Source: an uncultured Lachnospiraceae bacterium | Lineage (GTDB): Bacteria; Bacillota_A; Clostridia; Lachnospirales; Lachnospiraceae | Direction: 5' to 3' | DNA length: 5,496 nt | NCBI GenBank assembly: GCA_947177885.1 | Contig: CAMWWF010000219.1 | Span: forward strand, 1-5,496 | Shown: positions 1-5,496 of the stretch, one piece after another | How the letters are laid out: every line of letters starts with the position of its first letter | Position numbering within the stretch: the first letter of the stretch is position 1 | The notes under the pieces: generated by a model | What the model was told of the DNA's origin: nothing | The model's database searches: none | What the model saw: the letters and a program-made list of their open reading frames with translations, nothing else | Program-made: the position numbers and the translations under genes

Positions 1-2
1 GG

Positions 3-2702
3 GGAAGTCAGGAAGGCTTGCTTGAAACAGGATACGGCGGTGCGGCAGGAGGTGCCGGGGGCGGAGGAGGTTACAGAGGCGGCGCTGCGGGCGAGTGGAT
101 CGTGCATCATCACACGGATTCCTGTTACAGGAATTCCGCATACAATGGCCTCACAGGAGCCGTGGTGCTCGATGTGGAAGACAGGCATGTGGATGTGGGA
201 CACGACTGGGATGAGGGCGAATGTGACGACTGCTATCAATATGCTCTGGAGAGAGCGGGAAACAGGGGAAATCCGATTCCGGTGAGAGGTAATACTTCTG
301 TCAACATACAGGCAATGCTGTGGAAGCAGATCTGTCGGGGCGGTGAACTGTGGCAGGATTCTTACCTGCGCGTATATGATCAGAACGGAAGATGCTTTTT
401 CAGCCGGGATCTGAGCAACATTCTGCACAGCAGCGGGGTACTGAGAAAACAGATCATTGACCGTCAGAAGAGCGCCTGGGAACAAAGTGGGACAAATGTA
501 CTGTTTCCCCGATTCCATACGGAATTCGTCTGGTGGCAGCAGGAAAAGGATGATGATGATAATGATAACGGCGGATATGAGCACTGCTGGTCGGTCAGAA
601 ATGACGACGGGACCTCGGAGGTCATGGGCAGGTTTAAACGAACGGAAGACGCGCCTGTCGTAAATCTCTGGGGAAAGGACAACAGAGGAGAGGGAGACTA
701 TCCGTTGTTTCCGGACCTGAATTTTTACGAGACCGGTGACACCGGATATCATTTGGAAAATACGCCGTTGTTTTTTTTCAGAAATAATGCCTGCAACGAG
801 TCGGGGGTACTGCTGAACTATACGGCAGACATACCGGCAGGTACCACCGGAATCTATGTGGAGGCATATGCAGTGGGAGAGTCTGCCGTCTCCCATGACG
901 TGGTGTTCGCTTTGATCACCGATATTACATTGCAGGGAGGAAGAGAGGTTGCGTGTGGCATGACTGAGGGACAGATCCTTTCTTCCAGGCCATCCTATGG
1001 CGGCAGCAGCTATGTCAATGAGGAATATGCATATTCATACACAAAACAGGCGGGGGTGCAAAAGGGTGACGGCAGTTTTGACCTGCAGTCGGTATCGGTC
1101 GGATTCACGGAAGAGCATGACCTGAAAGGAGTGTGGGCGCCGGATCTGGCTTCACCGGATCCGGTGGATGCGAAGCGGACGGAAAAGGAAGGACTGGCGG
1201 CGGGAAAAGTCTTTGTGAGGTGGCAGGAGCCTGAAGACCACGGGACAGTCTATTATCATGTGGCGGAATCTTACTTTGCAGGCAGCGGCGGGGCTTTATG
1301 CCGTTCCAATGAGACAGTGGATACATTGACATCCGGTGTGAAAGGATACTATTACTGTGTGGATGGGAATCCGGACACTGGAGTGACTGCGGCGGCAGAG
1401 TATACGGAAGAGCCCGGAGTGACGGTCCGGGTGGGAGATGAACTCTGTTATCTGCATCTGGCCGTTGTGGATGTGGCAGGCAATATGAGTGGAACCACAC
1501 ATATTCCGCTTGATGCCGATGCGGCGGCGCGGCCGCTGCATACGGAGCAGCTTTCCATTGAGGCGGAGGAGGAGAATATTTATCCCGCGGGAGATCGAAA
1601 ATGGTATGTCCGCAGTGACGGTGAGACACCTTTTGTGCTGCGGCATGGCGGATATATTGACGGTATGGCAACGGAGAATTACCAGATCAATCATGCCATA
1701 TTTATTTCCGCGGACCGGGGGGAACCGGTTTCCGCTTATAGCTGTGTGTCCATACAGAATCAGCCGATCTCGTCCGAAAGTATCCGGATTCCGGACAGAC
1801 TGTTGAATCTTTCGGCGGATAATGAGACGTTCCTGACCTGTTATCCCTTTACGCAGGCTTCCCGCGGAGACAGAAACCGCAGGCTGTCCGTGAATCAGGG
1901 ATACACATTGTCAAAGGAGGCATCGGGAAAGCAGATCGAAGTATATCCCAGAGTGGGTGCAGACTGGAAAGGAGAGATATTCTATTCGGCGCAGGAGGAG
2001 GACAGGCAGCACGGACTGACGTTGATCGGTGACGGAGAACCGCCTGCGATCCGGGGAATGGAAATCCTGCAGGATCTTTCCCTGATCGACCGCAGAGTCA
2101 GTGCTCCGGTTCTGAATCTGACCGCGGAGGATGCTCTGAGCGGTGTCAGGGAGTTCTATCTGATGGTCTACAACGCGGACAATAACTGCAGCCGAAAATT
2201 TGTCCCTGATGAAGCAGGGGTGATACGGGTAGAGCTGACGACGGATGACCCGCTGTTTTCAGGGGATTTTACGGCGGTTGCCTGTGCGGTGGATCATGTG
2301 GGAAATAAAAGGACTGTTTCCGGGGAGACCACGGAGTTTGGACTGACGGCACAGATAGAGAGGATCCTGTCGCCCCATGATCCCGTCTTCCAGAATGGCG
2401 AGAGCGGTATGCTCAACATTGCGATCTGGGGATATCCCGACTATGTGGAAATAGAATTCCCGGCGGAGATGACGGAGCAGAATCCCGAACTGAACCGGCG
2501 AATCGTGTATACGGGCGATCCGCGGTATTGTCAGGAAGAGGCGATACAGTTCATGATTCCCCTGTACACTCCCGCCAATGCGGATTATACGGTCACGGTC
2601 AGAGCTTACAAGGGAGACAGACAGTTGGAACAATACCCGGAGCTCAGTGTGGTGGAGGTAAGCGGAACGGTTCTGGACGATTTCCGCACCAGACTCCGAT
2701 GA
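3..2702 (+). CDS. Large secreted Ig-like repeat protein of a Tad locus, 5' partial
   Basis: The frame is open to the left edge, so the true start, signal peptide and N-terminal domains lie outside the window; the TTG at 18 has no ribosome binding site and is not the start. Counting that TTG as residue 1, about 894 residues are visible. In order: a Gly/Ala-rich stretch (5-25); a His/Cys segment (HHHTDSCY at 30-37, H57, H62, ECDDCY at 68-73); a region with an acidic DDDDNDNGG run (178-186); an Ig/fibronectin-like unit (about 395-500, W402, ending VDVAGN near 484-489); and a second (about 671-775, opening GDGEPP, ending VDHVGN 758-763). A C-terminal beta-rich part (about 785-894) contains a GESG...GYPDYVEIEFP stretch. 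I see no transmembrane helix or sortase motif at the C terminus. The gene overlaps the prepilin peptidase start by four bases, which suggests co-translation. Ig-like repeats ending in AGN are typical of extracellular proteins. A role as surface or pilus-associated adhesin or accessory is inferred; no exact family is recognised. Confidence 0.85.
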   Translation, partial: GSQEGLLETGYGGAAGGAGGGGGYRGGAAGEWIVHHHTDSCYRNSAYNGLTGAVVLDVEDRHVDVGHDWDEGECDDCYQYALERAGNRGNPIPVRGNTSVNIQAMLWKQICRGGELWQDSYLRVYDQNGRCFFSRDLSNILHSSGVLRKQIIDRQKSAWEQSGTNVLFPRFHTEFVWWQQEKDDDDNDNGGYEHCWSVRNDDGTSEVMGRFKRTEDAPVVNLWGKDNRGEGDYPLFPDLNFYETGDTGYHLENTPLFFFRNNACNESGVLLNYTADIPAGTTGIYVEAYAVGESAVSHDVVFALITDITLQGGREVACGMTEGQILSSRPSYGGSSYVNEEYAYSYTKQAGVQKGDGSFDLQSVSVGFTEEHDLKGVWAPDLASPDPVDAKRTEKEGLAAGKVFVRWQEPEDHGTVYYHVAESYFAGSGGALCRSNETVDTLTSGVKGYYYCVDGNPDTGVTAAAEYTEEPGVTVRVGDELCYLHLAVVDVAGNMSGTTHIPLDADAAARPLHTEQLSIEAEEENIYPAGDRKWYVRSDGETPFVLRHGGYIDGMATENYQINHAIFISADRGEPVSAYSCVSIQNQPISSESIRIPDRLLNLSADNETFLTCYPFTQASRGDRNRRLSVNQGYTLSKEASGKQIEVYPRVGADWKGEIFYSAQEEDRQHGLTLIGDGEPPAIRGMEILQDLSLIDRRVSAPVLNLTAEDALSGVREFYLMVYNADNNCSRKFVPDEAGVIRVELTTDDPLFSGDFTAVACAVDHVGNKRTVSGETTEFGLTAQIERILSPHDPVFQNGESGMLNIAIWGYPDYVEIEFPAEMTEQNPELNRRIVYTGDPRYCQEEAIQFMIPLYTPANADYTVTVRAYKGDRQLEQYPELSVVEVSGTVLDDFRTRLR
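549..566 (+). repeat. GAT/AAT trinucleotide run coding Asp/Asn
   Basis: Four GAT codons followed by AAT and GAT make a short in-frame microsatellite inside the large gene. It encodes the acidic stretch DDDDND, which continues NGG. Copy-number change would alter the length of this acidic run without shifting the frame. The spacing D180-x-N182-x-N184-G185-x-x-E188 resembles a DxDxDG calcium loop; that reading is inference. Confidence 0.6.
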
Positions 2703-3148
2703 CGGCGGCTCTGTGGATCATTCTGTGGTGCAGTCTGTTGTATGGCTGCATCACAGATATTAAAAGTCAGCTGGTATACAATTTTACATGGTGGTTCGGC
2801 GGTCTGGCAGCAGGAGGGCTGTTGTGGGAAAGCCTTTGCGCAGGGCAGGCGGCAACTGTACTTGGGCATCTGACTGTTTATATGGCACTGCAGCTTGGGC
2901 TGTTTGCCCGCATGTACGGGAGAGCGGACTGTTATGCCTTTTGTGTCTGTGCCATAGCGGAAGCGTCTCTTGGAAAAGGTTTTTCCGATCATCTGGTATT
3001 GATGCTGCTGGCACTTTTTTTACTCTTCCCGGTACAGCTGTTGAGACGGAATATTGCGAGAAACGGCAATCTCAAAAGGCCGGTGGCCTTTCTTCCATAC
3101 ATAGCAACCGCTTTTGCTTTGCATATGATCATAGCGGTTCAGCCGTAA
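2699..3148 (+). CDS. Tad-type A24 prepilin peptidase (TadV/CpaA-like)
   Basis: The 149-residue product is almost wholly hydrophobic, with several membrane helices. It is the size of the short TadV/CpaA-like prepilin peptidases, which lack the N-terminal methylase domain of PilD. These are aspartyl membrane proteases that cleave the leader of Flp-type prepilins. Both catalytic regions are visible: D20 in TDIKSQLVYN (the D-x-K/R...N motif after the first helix) and D77 in GRADCYAF, the counterpart of GxGD. A basic stretch followed by RPVAFLPYIA (127-136) matches the PF-P motif near the family's C terminus. The start was chosen because the ATG overlaps the upstream stop as ATGA, and everything before it in this frame is a shadow of the upstream gene. 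There is no clear Shine-Dalgarno, so translation is probably coupled to the upstream gene. The second glycine of GxGD is alanine (A76) here. The substrate pilin is not in the window. Confidence 0.85.
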   Translation: MTAALWIILWCSLLYGCITDIKSQLVYNFTWWFGGLAAGGLLWESLCAGQAATVLGHLTVYMALQLGLFARMYGRADCYAFCVCAIAEASLGKGFSDHLVLMLLALFLLFPVQLLRRNIARNGNLKRPVAFLPYIATAFALHMIIAVQP

Positions 3149-3226
3149 GCAGGTTCATAATACAGATCTGACGCAATTTTGACTTTGCGGGCGGGGCTGT
3201 CTGTACTGCTACGAAAGTCACTATGT

Positions 3227-3266
3227 TTATGCATAATTATGCAGAATCCGGTTGCTTTTTTATGCA
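3227..3266 (+). promoter_or_regulatory. TTATGCA cluster with perfect 14-bp palindrome (candidate operator)
   Basis: The perfect palindrome TGCATAATTATGCA occupies 3230-3243. Allowing one mismatched pair it extends to 3227-3246. The heptamer TTATGCA occurs three times in direct orientation, starting at 3227, 3237 and 3260, and once inverted at 3230-3236. The palindrome ends eight bases before the -35 box, and the third heptamer lies in the promoter spacer, so a dimeric regulator could bind here and affect RNA polymerase. The shape (TGCAT, AT-rich centre, ATGCA) resembles ArgR/AhrC arginine boxes, which would suit an amino-acid uptake gene. The regulator's identity is inference. Confidence 0.6.
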
Positions 3267-3280
3267 AAAAATGCTATATT
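3252..3280 (+). promoter_or_regulatory. Sigma-A-type promoter of the solute-binding lipoprotein gene
   Basis: The -35 box is TTGCTT (3252-3257) and the -10 box is TATATT (3275-3280), separated by 17 bases. TG at 3272-3273 gives an extended -10. Transcription should begin near 3287, leaving a leader of about 124 nt before the ATG at 3411. The candidate operator overlaps and precedes this promoter. Confidence 0.7.
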
Positions 3281-3298
3281 GATTCAAGCATGCGGCGG

Positions 3299-3382
3299 AT
3301 GTCATATTGCTGCGTCAATGTGTGGGGCACGAGGCAGTATCCGGATCATTGACAGAGCAATGTATTGGAAATCAGGTGACAT
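3299..3382 (+). promoter_or_regulatory. Structured 5' leader, long interrupted hairpin
   Basis: Three nested complementary segments were found by reading. P1 pairs ATGTCA (3299-3304) with TGACAT (3377-3382). P2 pairs ATTGCT (3306-3311) with AGCAAT (3356-3361). P3 pairs GTCAATG (3314-3320) with CATTGAC (3347-3353). P2 and P3 are split by a symmetric 2x2 internal loop. The apical loop is about 26 nt (3321-3346), and the P1/P2 junction is single-stranded mainly on the 3' side. The element lies inside the predicted transcript and ends 15 bases before the ribosome binding site. No T-run follows, so it is not a simple attenuator terminator. I do not recognise it as a known riboswitch class. Confidence 0.45.
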
Positions 3383-3397
3383 GGATCGCTGCGGAAT

Positions 3398-3404
3398 GGA
3401 GGAG
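3398..3404 (+). promoter_or_regulatory. Ribosome binding site fixing the lipoprotein start
   Basis: GGAGGAG lies six bases before the ATG at 3411. It decides the start over the in-frame upstream codons from 3252 onward. The product of this ATG begins with a standard lipoprotein signal peptide. Confidence 0.85.
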
Positions 3405-3410
3405 ATCATT

Positions 3411-4205
3411 ATGAAGAAATTTATGGCAATGTTAACGGCAGCTGTTGTGTGTATGGCAGCGTTTTCAGCCTGCGGTTCGGACGAAGCTCCGGCAAATGCG
3501 GGTTCCCAGGGGAGCGGTGAGGGCTCTCAGGCAACGGGAGACAGACCGGTACTGGTGGTTGGCACCAACGCGGAGTTCCCTCCTTTTGAGTATGTGGGGG
3601 ATGACGGGGAACCGGACGGCTTTGATGTGGCGCTGATCAAGGCGATTGGTGACCGGATGGGCATGGATGTGCAGATGGAGAATATGGAATTTGATTCACT
3701 CGTTTCCGCTATCGGTACGAAGATCGATGCGGCGATCGCGGGTATGAGTATCACTGAGGAACGTCAGGCGGAGGTGGACTTCTCCGATGAGTATTATGAG
3801 GCGGTCCAGTACGTTGTTGTCCCCGCAGGATCCGATATTGCTGCGGCTGCGGATCTGGAAGGCAAGACCATCGGCGCACAGCTGGGAACCACCGGCAACA
3901 ATATCGCAGACGGTATAAAGGACGCAAATGTACAGACTTACAATAAGGCAGTGGATGCGGTGAATGATCTGGTAAACGGCAGAGTGGATCTGGTCATCAT
4001 TGACAAAAACCCCGCAGAAGTTTTTGCGGCGCAGTTCTCCGGAAAGGTGGAGATCATTGACGGCGCGCAGTTTGCGTTTGAGACTGAATTTTATGCGATC
4101 GCTCTCCCCAAGGGCAGCGATCTGGTGGATCAGGTGAACGCGGCGCTGGCGGAGCTGAAGGCGGACGGAACGTTTGACGCTCTGGTGGCAGAGTATATCC
4201 AGTGA
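3411..4205 (+). CDS. Amino-acid ABC transporter solute-binding lipoprotein (family 3)
   Basis: The 264-residue product captures an amino acid outside the membrane and delivers it to an ABC permease. Residues 1-20 form a lipoprotein signal peptide (MKKF, hydrophobic core), with lipobox FSAC and the lipidated cysteine at C21. Residues 22-44 are a Gly/Ser/Gln-rich tether. The SBP_bac_3 fold follows: GTNAEFPPFEY (51-61), GFDVALIKAIG (70-80), DAAIAGMSITEERQAEVDFSDEYY (106-129), GKTIGAQLGTTGN (151-163) and GRVDLVIID (190-198). By analogy with HisJ/LAO-binding proteins, R118 should hold the ligand carboxylate and D198 its amino group. The position matching HisJ Asp11, which helps select basic side chains, is N53 here, so the substrate cannot be called. 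Length is normal and the gene looks intact. It has its own promoter and a candidate operator. No permease or ATPase gene is adjacent, so the partner must be encoded elsewhere or outside the window. Confidence 0.93.
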   Translation: MKKFMAMLTAAVVCMAAFSACGSDEAPANAGSQGSGEGSQATGDRPVLVVGTNAEFPPFEYVGDDGEPDGFDVALIKAIGDRMGMDVQMENMEFDSLVSAIGTKIDAAIAGMSITEERQAEVDFSDEYYEAVQYVVVPAGSDIAAAADLEGKTIGAQLGTTGNNIADGIKDANVQTYNKAVDAVNDLVNGRVDLVIIDKNPAEVFAAQFSGKVEIIDGAQFAFETEFYAIALPKGSDLVDQVNAALAELKADGTFDALVAEYIQ

Positions 4206-4273
4206 TCGCCACGGCAATGTACCGGTAACCATTGGCTTTCTGTCCATACGGGTGAATGCTGTGAGAGTGATAT

Positions 4274-4302
4274 GCCCCGTCGTTTGCGGCGGGCGTTGAT
4301 TT
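4274..4302 (+). terminator. Possible terminator hairpin after the lipoprotein gene
   Basis: CCCGTCG (4276-4282) pairs with CGGCGGG (4287-4293), including one G-T wobble, around a TTTG loop. The downstream tract (CGTTGATTT) is only moderately T-rich, so termination may be weak. It is the best candidate end for the lipoprotein transcript, about 70 bases after its stop codon. Confidence 0.4.
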
Positions 4303-4320
4303 CCGCGGGTAATGAATCAG

Positions 4321-4338
4321 GCGGGCATGTCTGCCTGC
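4321..4338 (+). other. Short GC-rich hairpin between genes
   Basis: GCGGGCA (4321-4327) pairs with TGCCTGC (4332-4338), including one wobble, around a TGTC loop. The tail ACATTTG is poor in T. It may assist the preceding hairpin in stopping transcription, or it may be incidental. It lies immediately before the next promoter's -35 box. Confidence 0.3.
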
Positions 4339-4342
4339 ACAT

Positions 4343-4370
4343 TTGACGAATGCCGCGGGGGACTTATGTT
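4343..4370 (+). promoter_or_regulatory. Promoter of the TPR membrane protein gene
   Basis: The -35 box is TTGACG (4343-4348) and the -10 box is TATGTT (4365-4370), with a 16-base spacer. A second -10-like TATGAT at 4370-4375 would need a 21-base spacer and is less likely. The leader to the ATG at 4493 would be about 115 nt. The TTG that could open a longer reading frame at 4343 is better read as this -35 box. Confidence 0.5.
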
Positions 4371-4431
4371 ATGATCGATTTGATCTGTGTTATGAGCGTT
4401 CCGGCAGCGCTGATCATGTCCTGCCATTGTT

Positions 4432-4451
4432 TGCAGTGAGGTACAGTGAGG
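4432..4451 (+). repeat. Ten-base tandem duplication in the leader
   Basis: The unit CAGTGAGG occurs at 4434-4441 and again at 4444-4451. The two bases before each copy differ (TG versus TA), so the period is ten. It lies in the predicted untranslated leader of the TPR gene. No function is evident. Confidence 0.5.
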
Positions 4452-4480
4452 AATTGATCTGGAGTCTGTGGAAGCGGACA

Positions 4481-4486
4481 GGGGGG
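4481..4486 (+). promoter_or_regulatory. Ribosome binding site for the TPR gene
   Basis: A G-rich run (GGGGGG) lies six bases before the ATG at 4493. The alternative in-frame ATG at 4487 directly abuts this run and would be too close to use it, so 4493 is preferred. The difference is only two residues. Confidence 0.55.
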
Positions 4487-4492
4487 ATGAGG

Positions 4493-5386
4493 ATGAACAC
4501 GGAAGATAACAGGGAAAAGAAGAAACACCTAAACAAACTCTTTATGTACGGCTGGAGAATTTTGTTTGCCATTGCGCTGGTTATGCTGATCTGCTGGGTT
4601 GCAGGTGTGGTATGGCGAGTGTTTAACGGAATGGGAACGGATGGAAATGGAATTTTTGAGACGCTGGGTGATACCCGCTCCGGTGTGGTGAGTCTGGTTA
4701 TTCTTATTGGGGTGGCCATTAAGTTTATCACCTCTATTCCCGAGGATGTCCGTGAAACAGAATATAAAGAGCAGAAACGCTCCGATAAGTATGAAGCGTT
4801 TCTGGGTGAATACTTTTCCGGTGATAAGGCAGTCCGAAAGGATATGCTGCGTGTTCTGTGGCTGATAGATGAGGAGCATTATTCCACAGCCGACGAGGTA
4901 TGTGTCAGACTGCTGGACAGGTGTTCCGCCCCGGAGGAACAGGCGGCCGTTCTCTATTGCAGGATGCTGTGCAGGGAAGAGATGGGTTACACGAAAGAAG
5001 CCATTGCCTGCGGTGAGAAAGCTGTATCTCTCAGAAAGGGGTACATGCCCGCGTTAGTGAAAACGGCACAGCTCTGTATTAAGCTCAATAAAATGATGGC
5101 TGCGGAACAGTATCTTCTGGAAGCAAAGGAGTGCGGCGGGCAGGAACTGCCGGTAGGCATTATGCTTTATCAGGTTTATATGTCCCAGAATCGTCATCAG
5201 GAGGCGCTGGACGCCGCGATGGAATGTGAGGAGCTGGATCCCCATTCCGGAGAGGTCGCCGCCTGTGTCTGTCGGGCCGCTCACAAATGCGGAAGATCTG
5301 ATATTGTGAACTCCCGCCTGCAGAAGTGTGCGGGGGAACATTATGAGGGTTATGCAGCTCTGAAAAAGGAAGTGCGGGGCTATTGA
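4493..5386 (+). CDS. Two-TM membrane protein with cytoplasmic TPR-like domain
   Basis: The product has 297 residues and matches no specific family I can name. A short basic N terminus (REKKKHLNK, 7-15) is followed by TM1 at about 18-43, a short Gly-rich outer loop (44-62) and TM2 at about 63-82. A highly charged linker (84-101) leads into a helical region. The positive-inside rule puts both ends in the cytoplasm. Residues about 115-280 look like TPR or similar helix-turn-helix repeats, for example helices around 151-180 (ending EAIACGEKAVSLRKG), 186-214, 219-250 (EALDAAMECEELDP, a classic TPR B helix) and 252-280. TPR domains bind other proteins, so an assembly or scaffolding role at the inner face of the membrane is inferred. 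There are 13 cysteines, which is many for the size and fits a reducing cytoplasmic location. It has its own promoter and a strong terminator, so it is probably monocistronic and not part of the upstream transporter unit. Confidence 0.85.
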   Translation: MNTEDNREKKKHLNKLFMYGWRILFAIALVMLICWVAGVVWRVFNGMGTDGNGIFETLGDTRSGVVSLVILIGVAIKFITSIPEDVRETEYKEQKRSDKYEAFLGEYFSGDKAVRKDMLRVLWLIDEEHYSTADEVCVRLLDRCSAPEEQAAVLYCRMLCREEMGYTKEAIACGEKAVSLRKGYMPALVKTAQLCIKLNKMMAAEQYLLEAKECGGQELPVGIMLYQVYMSQNRHQEALDAAMECEELDPHSGEVAACVCRAAHKCGRSDIVNSRLQKCAGEHYEGYAALKKEVRGY

Positions 5387-5399
5387 TTTCGGTTTTTTT

Positions 5400-5431
5400 G
5401 AGGATAATGGTTGTGCCATTATCCTCTTTTT
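5400..5431 (+). terminator. Strong intrinsic terminator of the TPR gene
   Basis: A perfect 11-bp stem (GAGGATAATGG at 5400-5410, CCATTATCCTC at 5416-5426) encloses a five-base loop and is followed by TTTTT. It begins 14 bases after the stop codon. A T-run also precedes the stem (5393-5399), but the opposite strand carries no known gene that would use it. Confidence 0.93.
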
Positions 5432-5439
5432 GGTATCAT
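5411..5439 (+). promoter_or_regulatory. Candidate promoter for the next gene
   Basis: TTGTGC (5411-5416) and TATCAT (5434-5439) are separated by 17 bases, with TG at 5431-5432 giving an extended -10. The -35 box falls in the terminator's loop, so the two signals would overlap. Transcription would start near 5446 and run toward the ribosome binding site at the window end. Confidence 0.4.
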
Positions 5440-5489
5440 AGTATTTGTTGAATTATGGAAGCTAAAAGGGATGTGAAAGACGGGAGTAC

Positions 5490-5496
5490 AGGAGAG
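5490..5496 (+). promoter_or_regulatory. Shine-Dalgarno at window edge
   Basis: AGGAGAG forms the last seven bases. Together with the promoter-like boxes about 50 bases upstream, it suggests that a + strand gene starts a few bases beyond the window. Confidence 0.4.

Noticed and set aside
1105..1671. A 188-codon open frame on the - strand
   Set aside because: It lies wholly antisense to the large gene, its product is rich in Pro, His and Arg typical of shadow frames, and no ribosome binding site or promoter accompanies it.
3172..3220. Small inverted repeats after the prepilin peptidase gene (CGCAA/TTGCG and TGACTTT/AAAGTCA)
   Set aside because: The stems are short or have long loops and no T-run follows, so they do not support a terminator call.
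3252..3410. An N-terminal extension of the lipoprotein reading frame
   Set aside because: The extension would overlap the promoter and the structured leader, and it would bury the signal peptide. The GGAGGAG site and MKKF signal sequence fix the start at 3411.
3696..4247. A 183-codon open frame on the - strand across the lipoprotein gene
   Set aside because: The + strand encodes an unmistakable solute-binding protein here; the antisense product shows no recognisable motif.
4380..4461. TTGATCTG occurring twice in the TPR gene leader
   Set aside because: An eight-base repeat about 70 bases apart, with no symmetry or link to the promoter, is likely chance.
4343..4492. A TTG start giving a 50-residue longer TPR protein
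   Set aside because: The TTG is better explained as a -35 box, has no ribosome binding site, and the added residues precede a clear start with a G-rich site and a typical basic N terminus.
5455..5496. An ATG opening a frame that runs off the window end
   Set aside because: It has no Shine-Dalgarno and only 14 codons are visible; the AGGAGAG at the edge suggests that the real start lies beyond.

Overview
The window reads as chromosomal DNA of a Gram-positive anaerobe of the Clostridia, most likely Lachnospiraceae. This is an inference from four things: the balanced base composition by eye, strong GGAGG-type ribosome binding sites, a Tad-type prepilin peptidase behind a large secreted Ig-like protein, and a Gly/Ser-rich solute-binding lipoprotein. 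No rRNA, tRNA, CRISPR array or insertion sequence was seen. All supported genes lie on the + strand.

Layout: (1) 3-2702 is the 3' portion of a large gene whose start lies upstream of the window. It encodes a secreted-type protein with a Gly-rich stretch, a His/Cys-rich segment and at least two Ig-like repeats. (2) It overlaps by four bases (ATGA) a small gene, 2699-3148, for a membrane A24 prepilin peptidase of the TadV/CpaA kind. The pair looks like the tail of a Tad pilus or secretion operon. (3) The 262-base gap 3149-3410 is rich in signals: a cluster of TTATGCA heptamers including a perfect 14-bp palindrome, an extended -10 promoter, and a roughly 124-nt leader that can fold into a long hairpin. 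(4) 3411-4205 encodes a family 3 amino-acid-binding lipoprotein of an ABC importer, with no permease or ATPase gene beside it. (5) The gap 4206-4492 holds two GC-rich hairpins and a promoter. (6) 4493-5386 encodes a two-TM protein with a cytoplasmic TPR-like domain, closed by a perfect intrinsic terminator at 5400-5431. (7) The last bases look like a promoter and ribosome binding site for a gene that starts just past the window.

The window therefore contains three transcription units: the end of a surface-appendage operon, a monocistronic amino-acid-binding lipoprotein with elaborate 5' control, and a monocistronic TPR membrane protein. The most unusual items are the large Ig-like protein coupled to the prepilin peptidase and the compact regulatory region in front of the lipoprotein gene. 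No complete new system can be demonstrated from this window alone.
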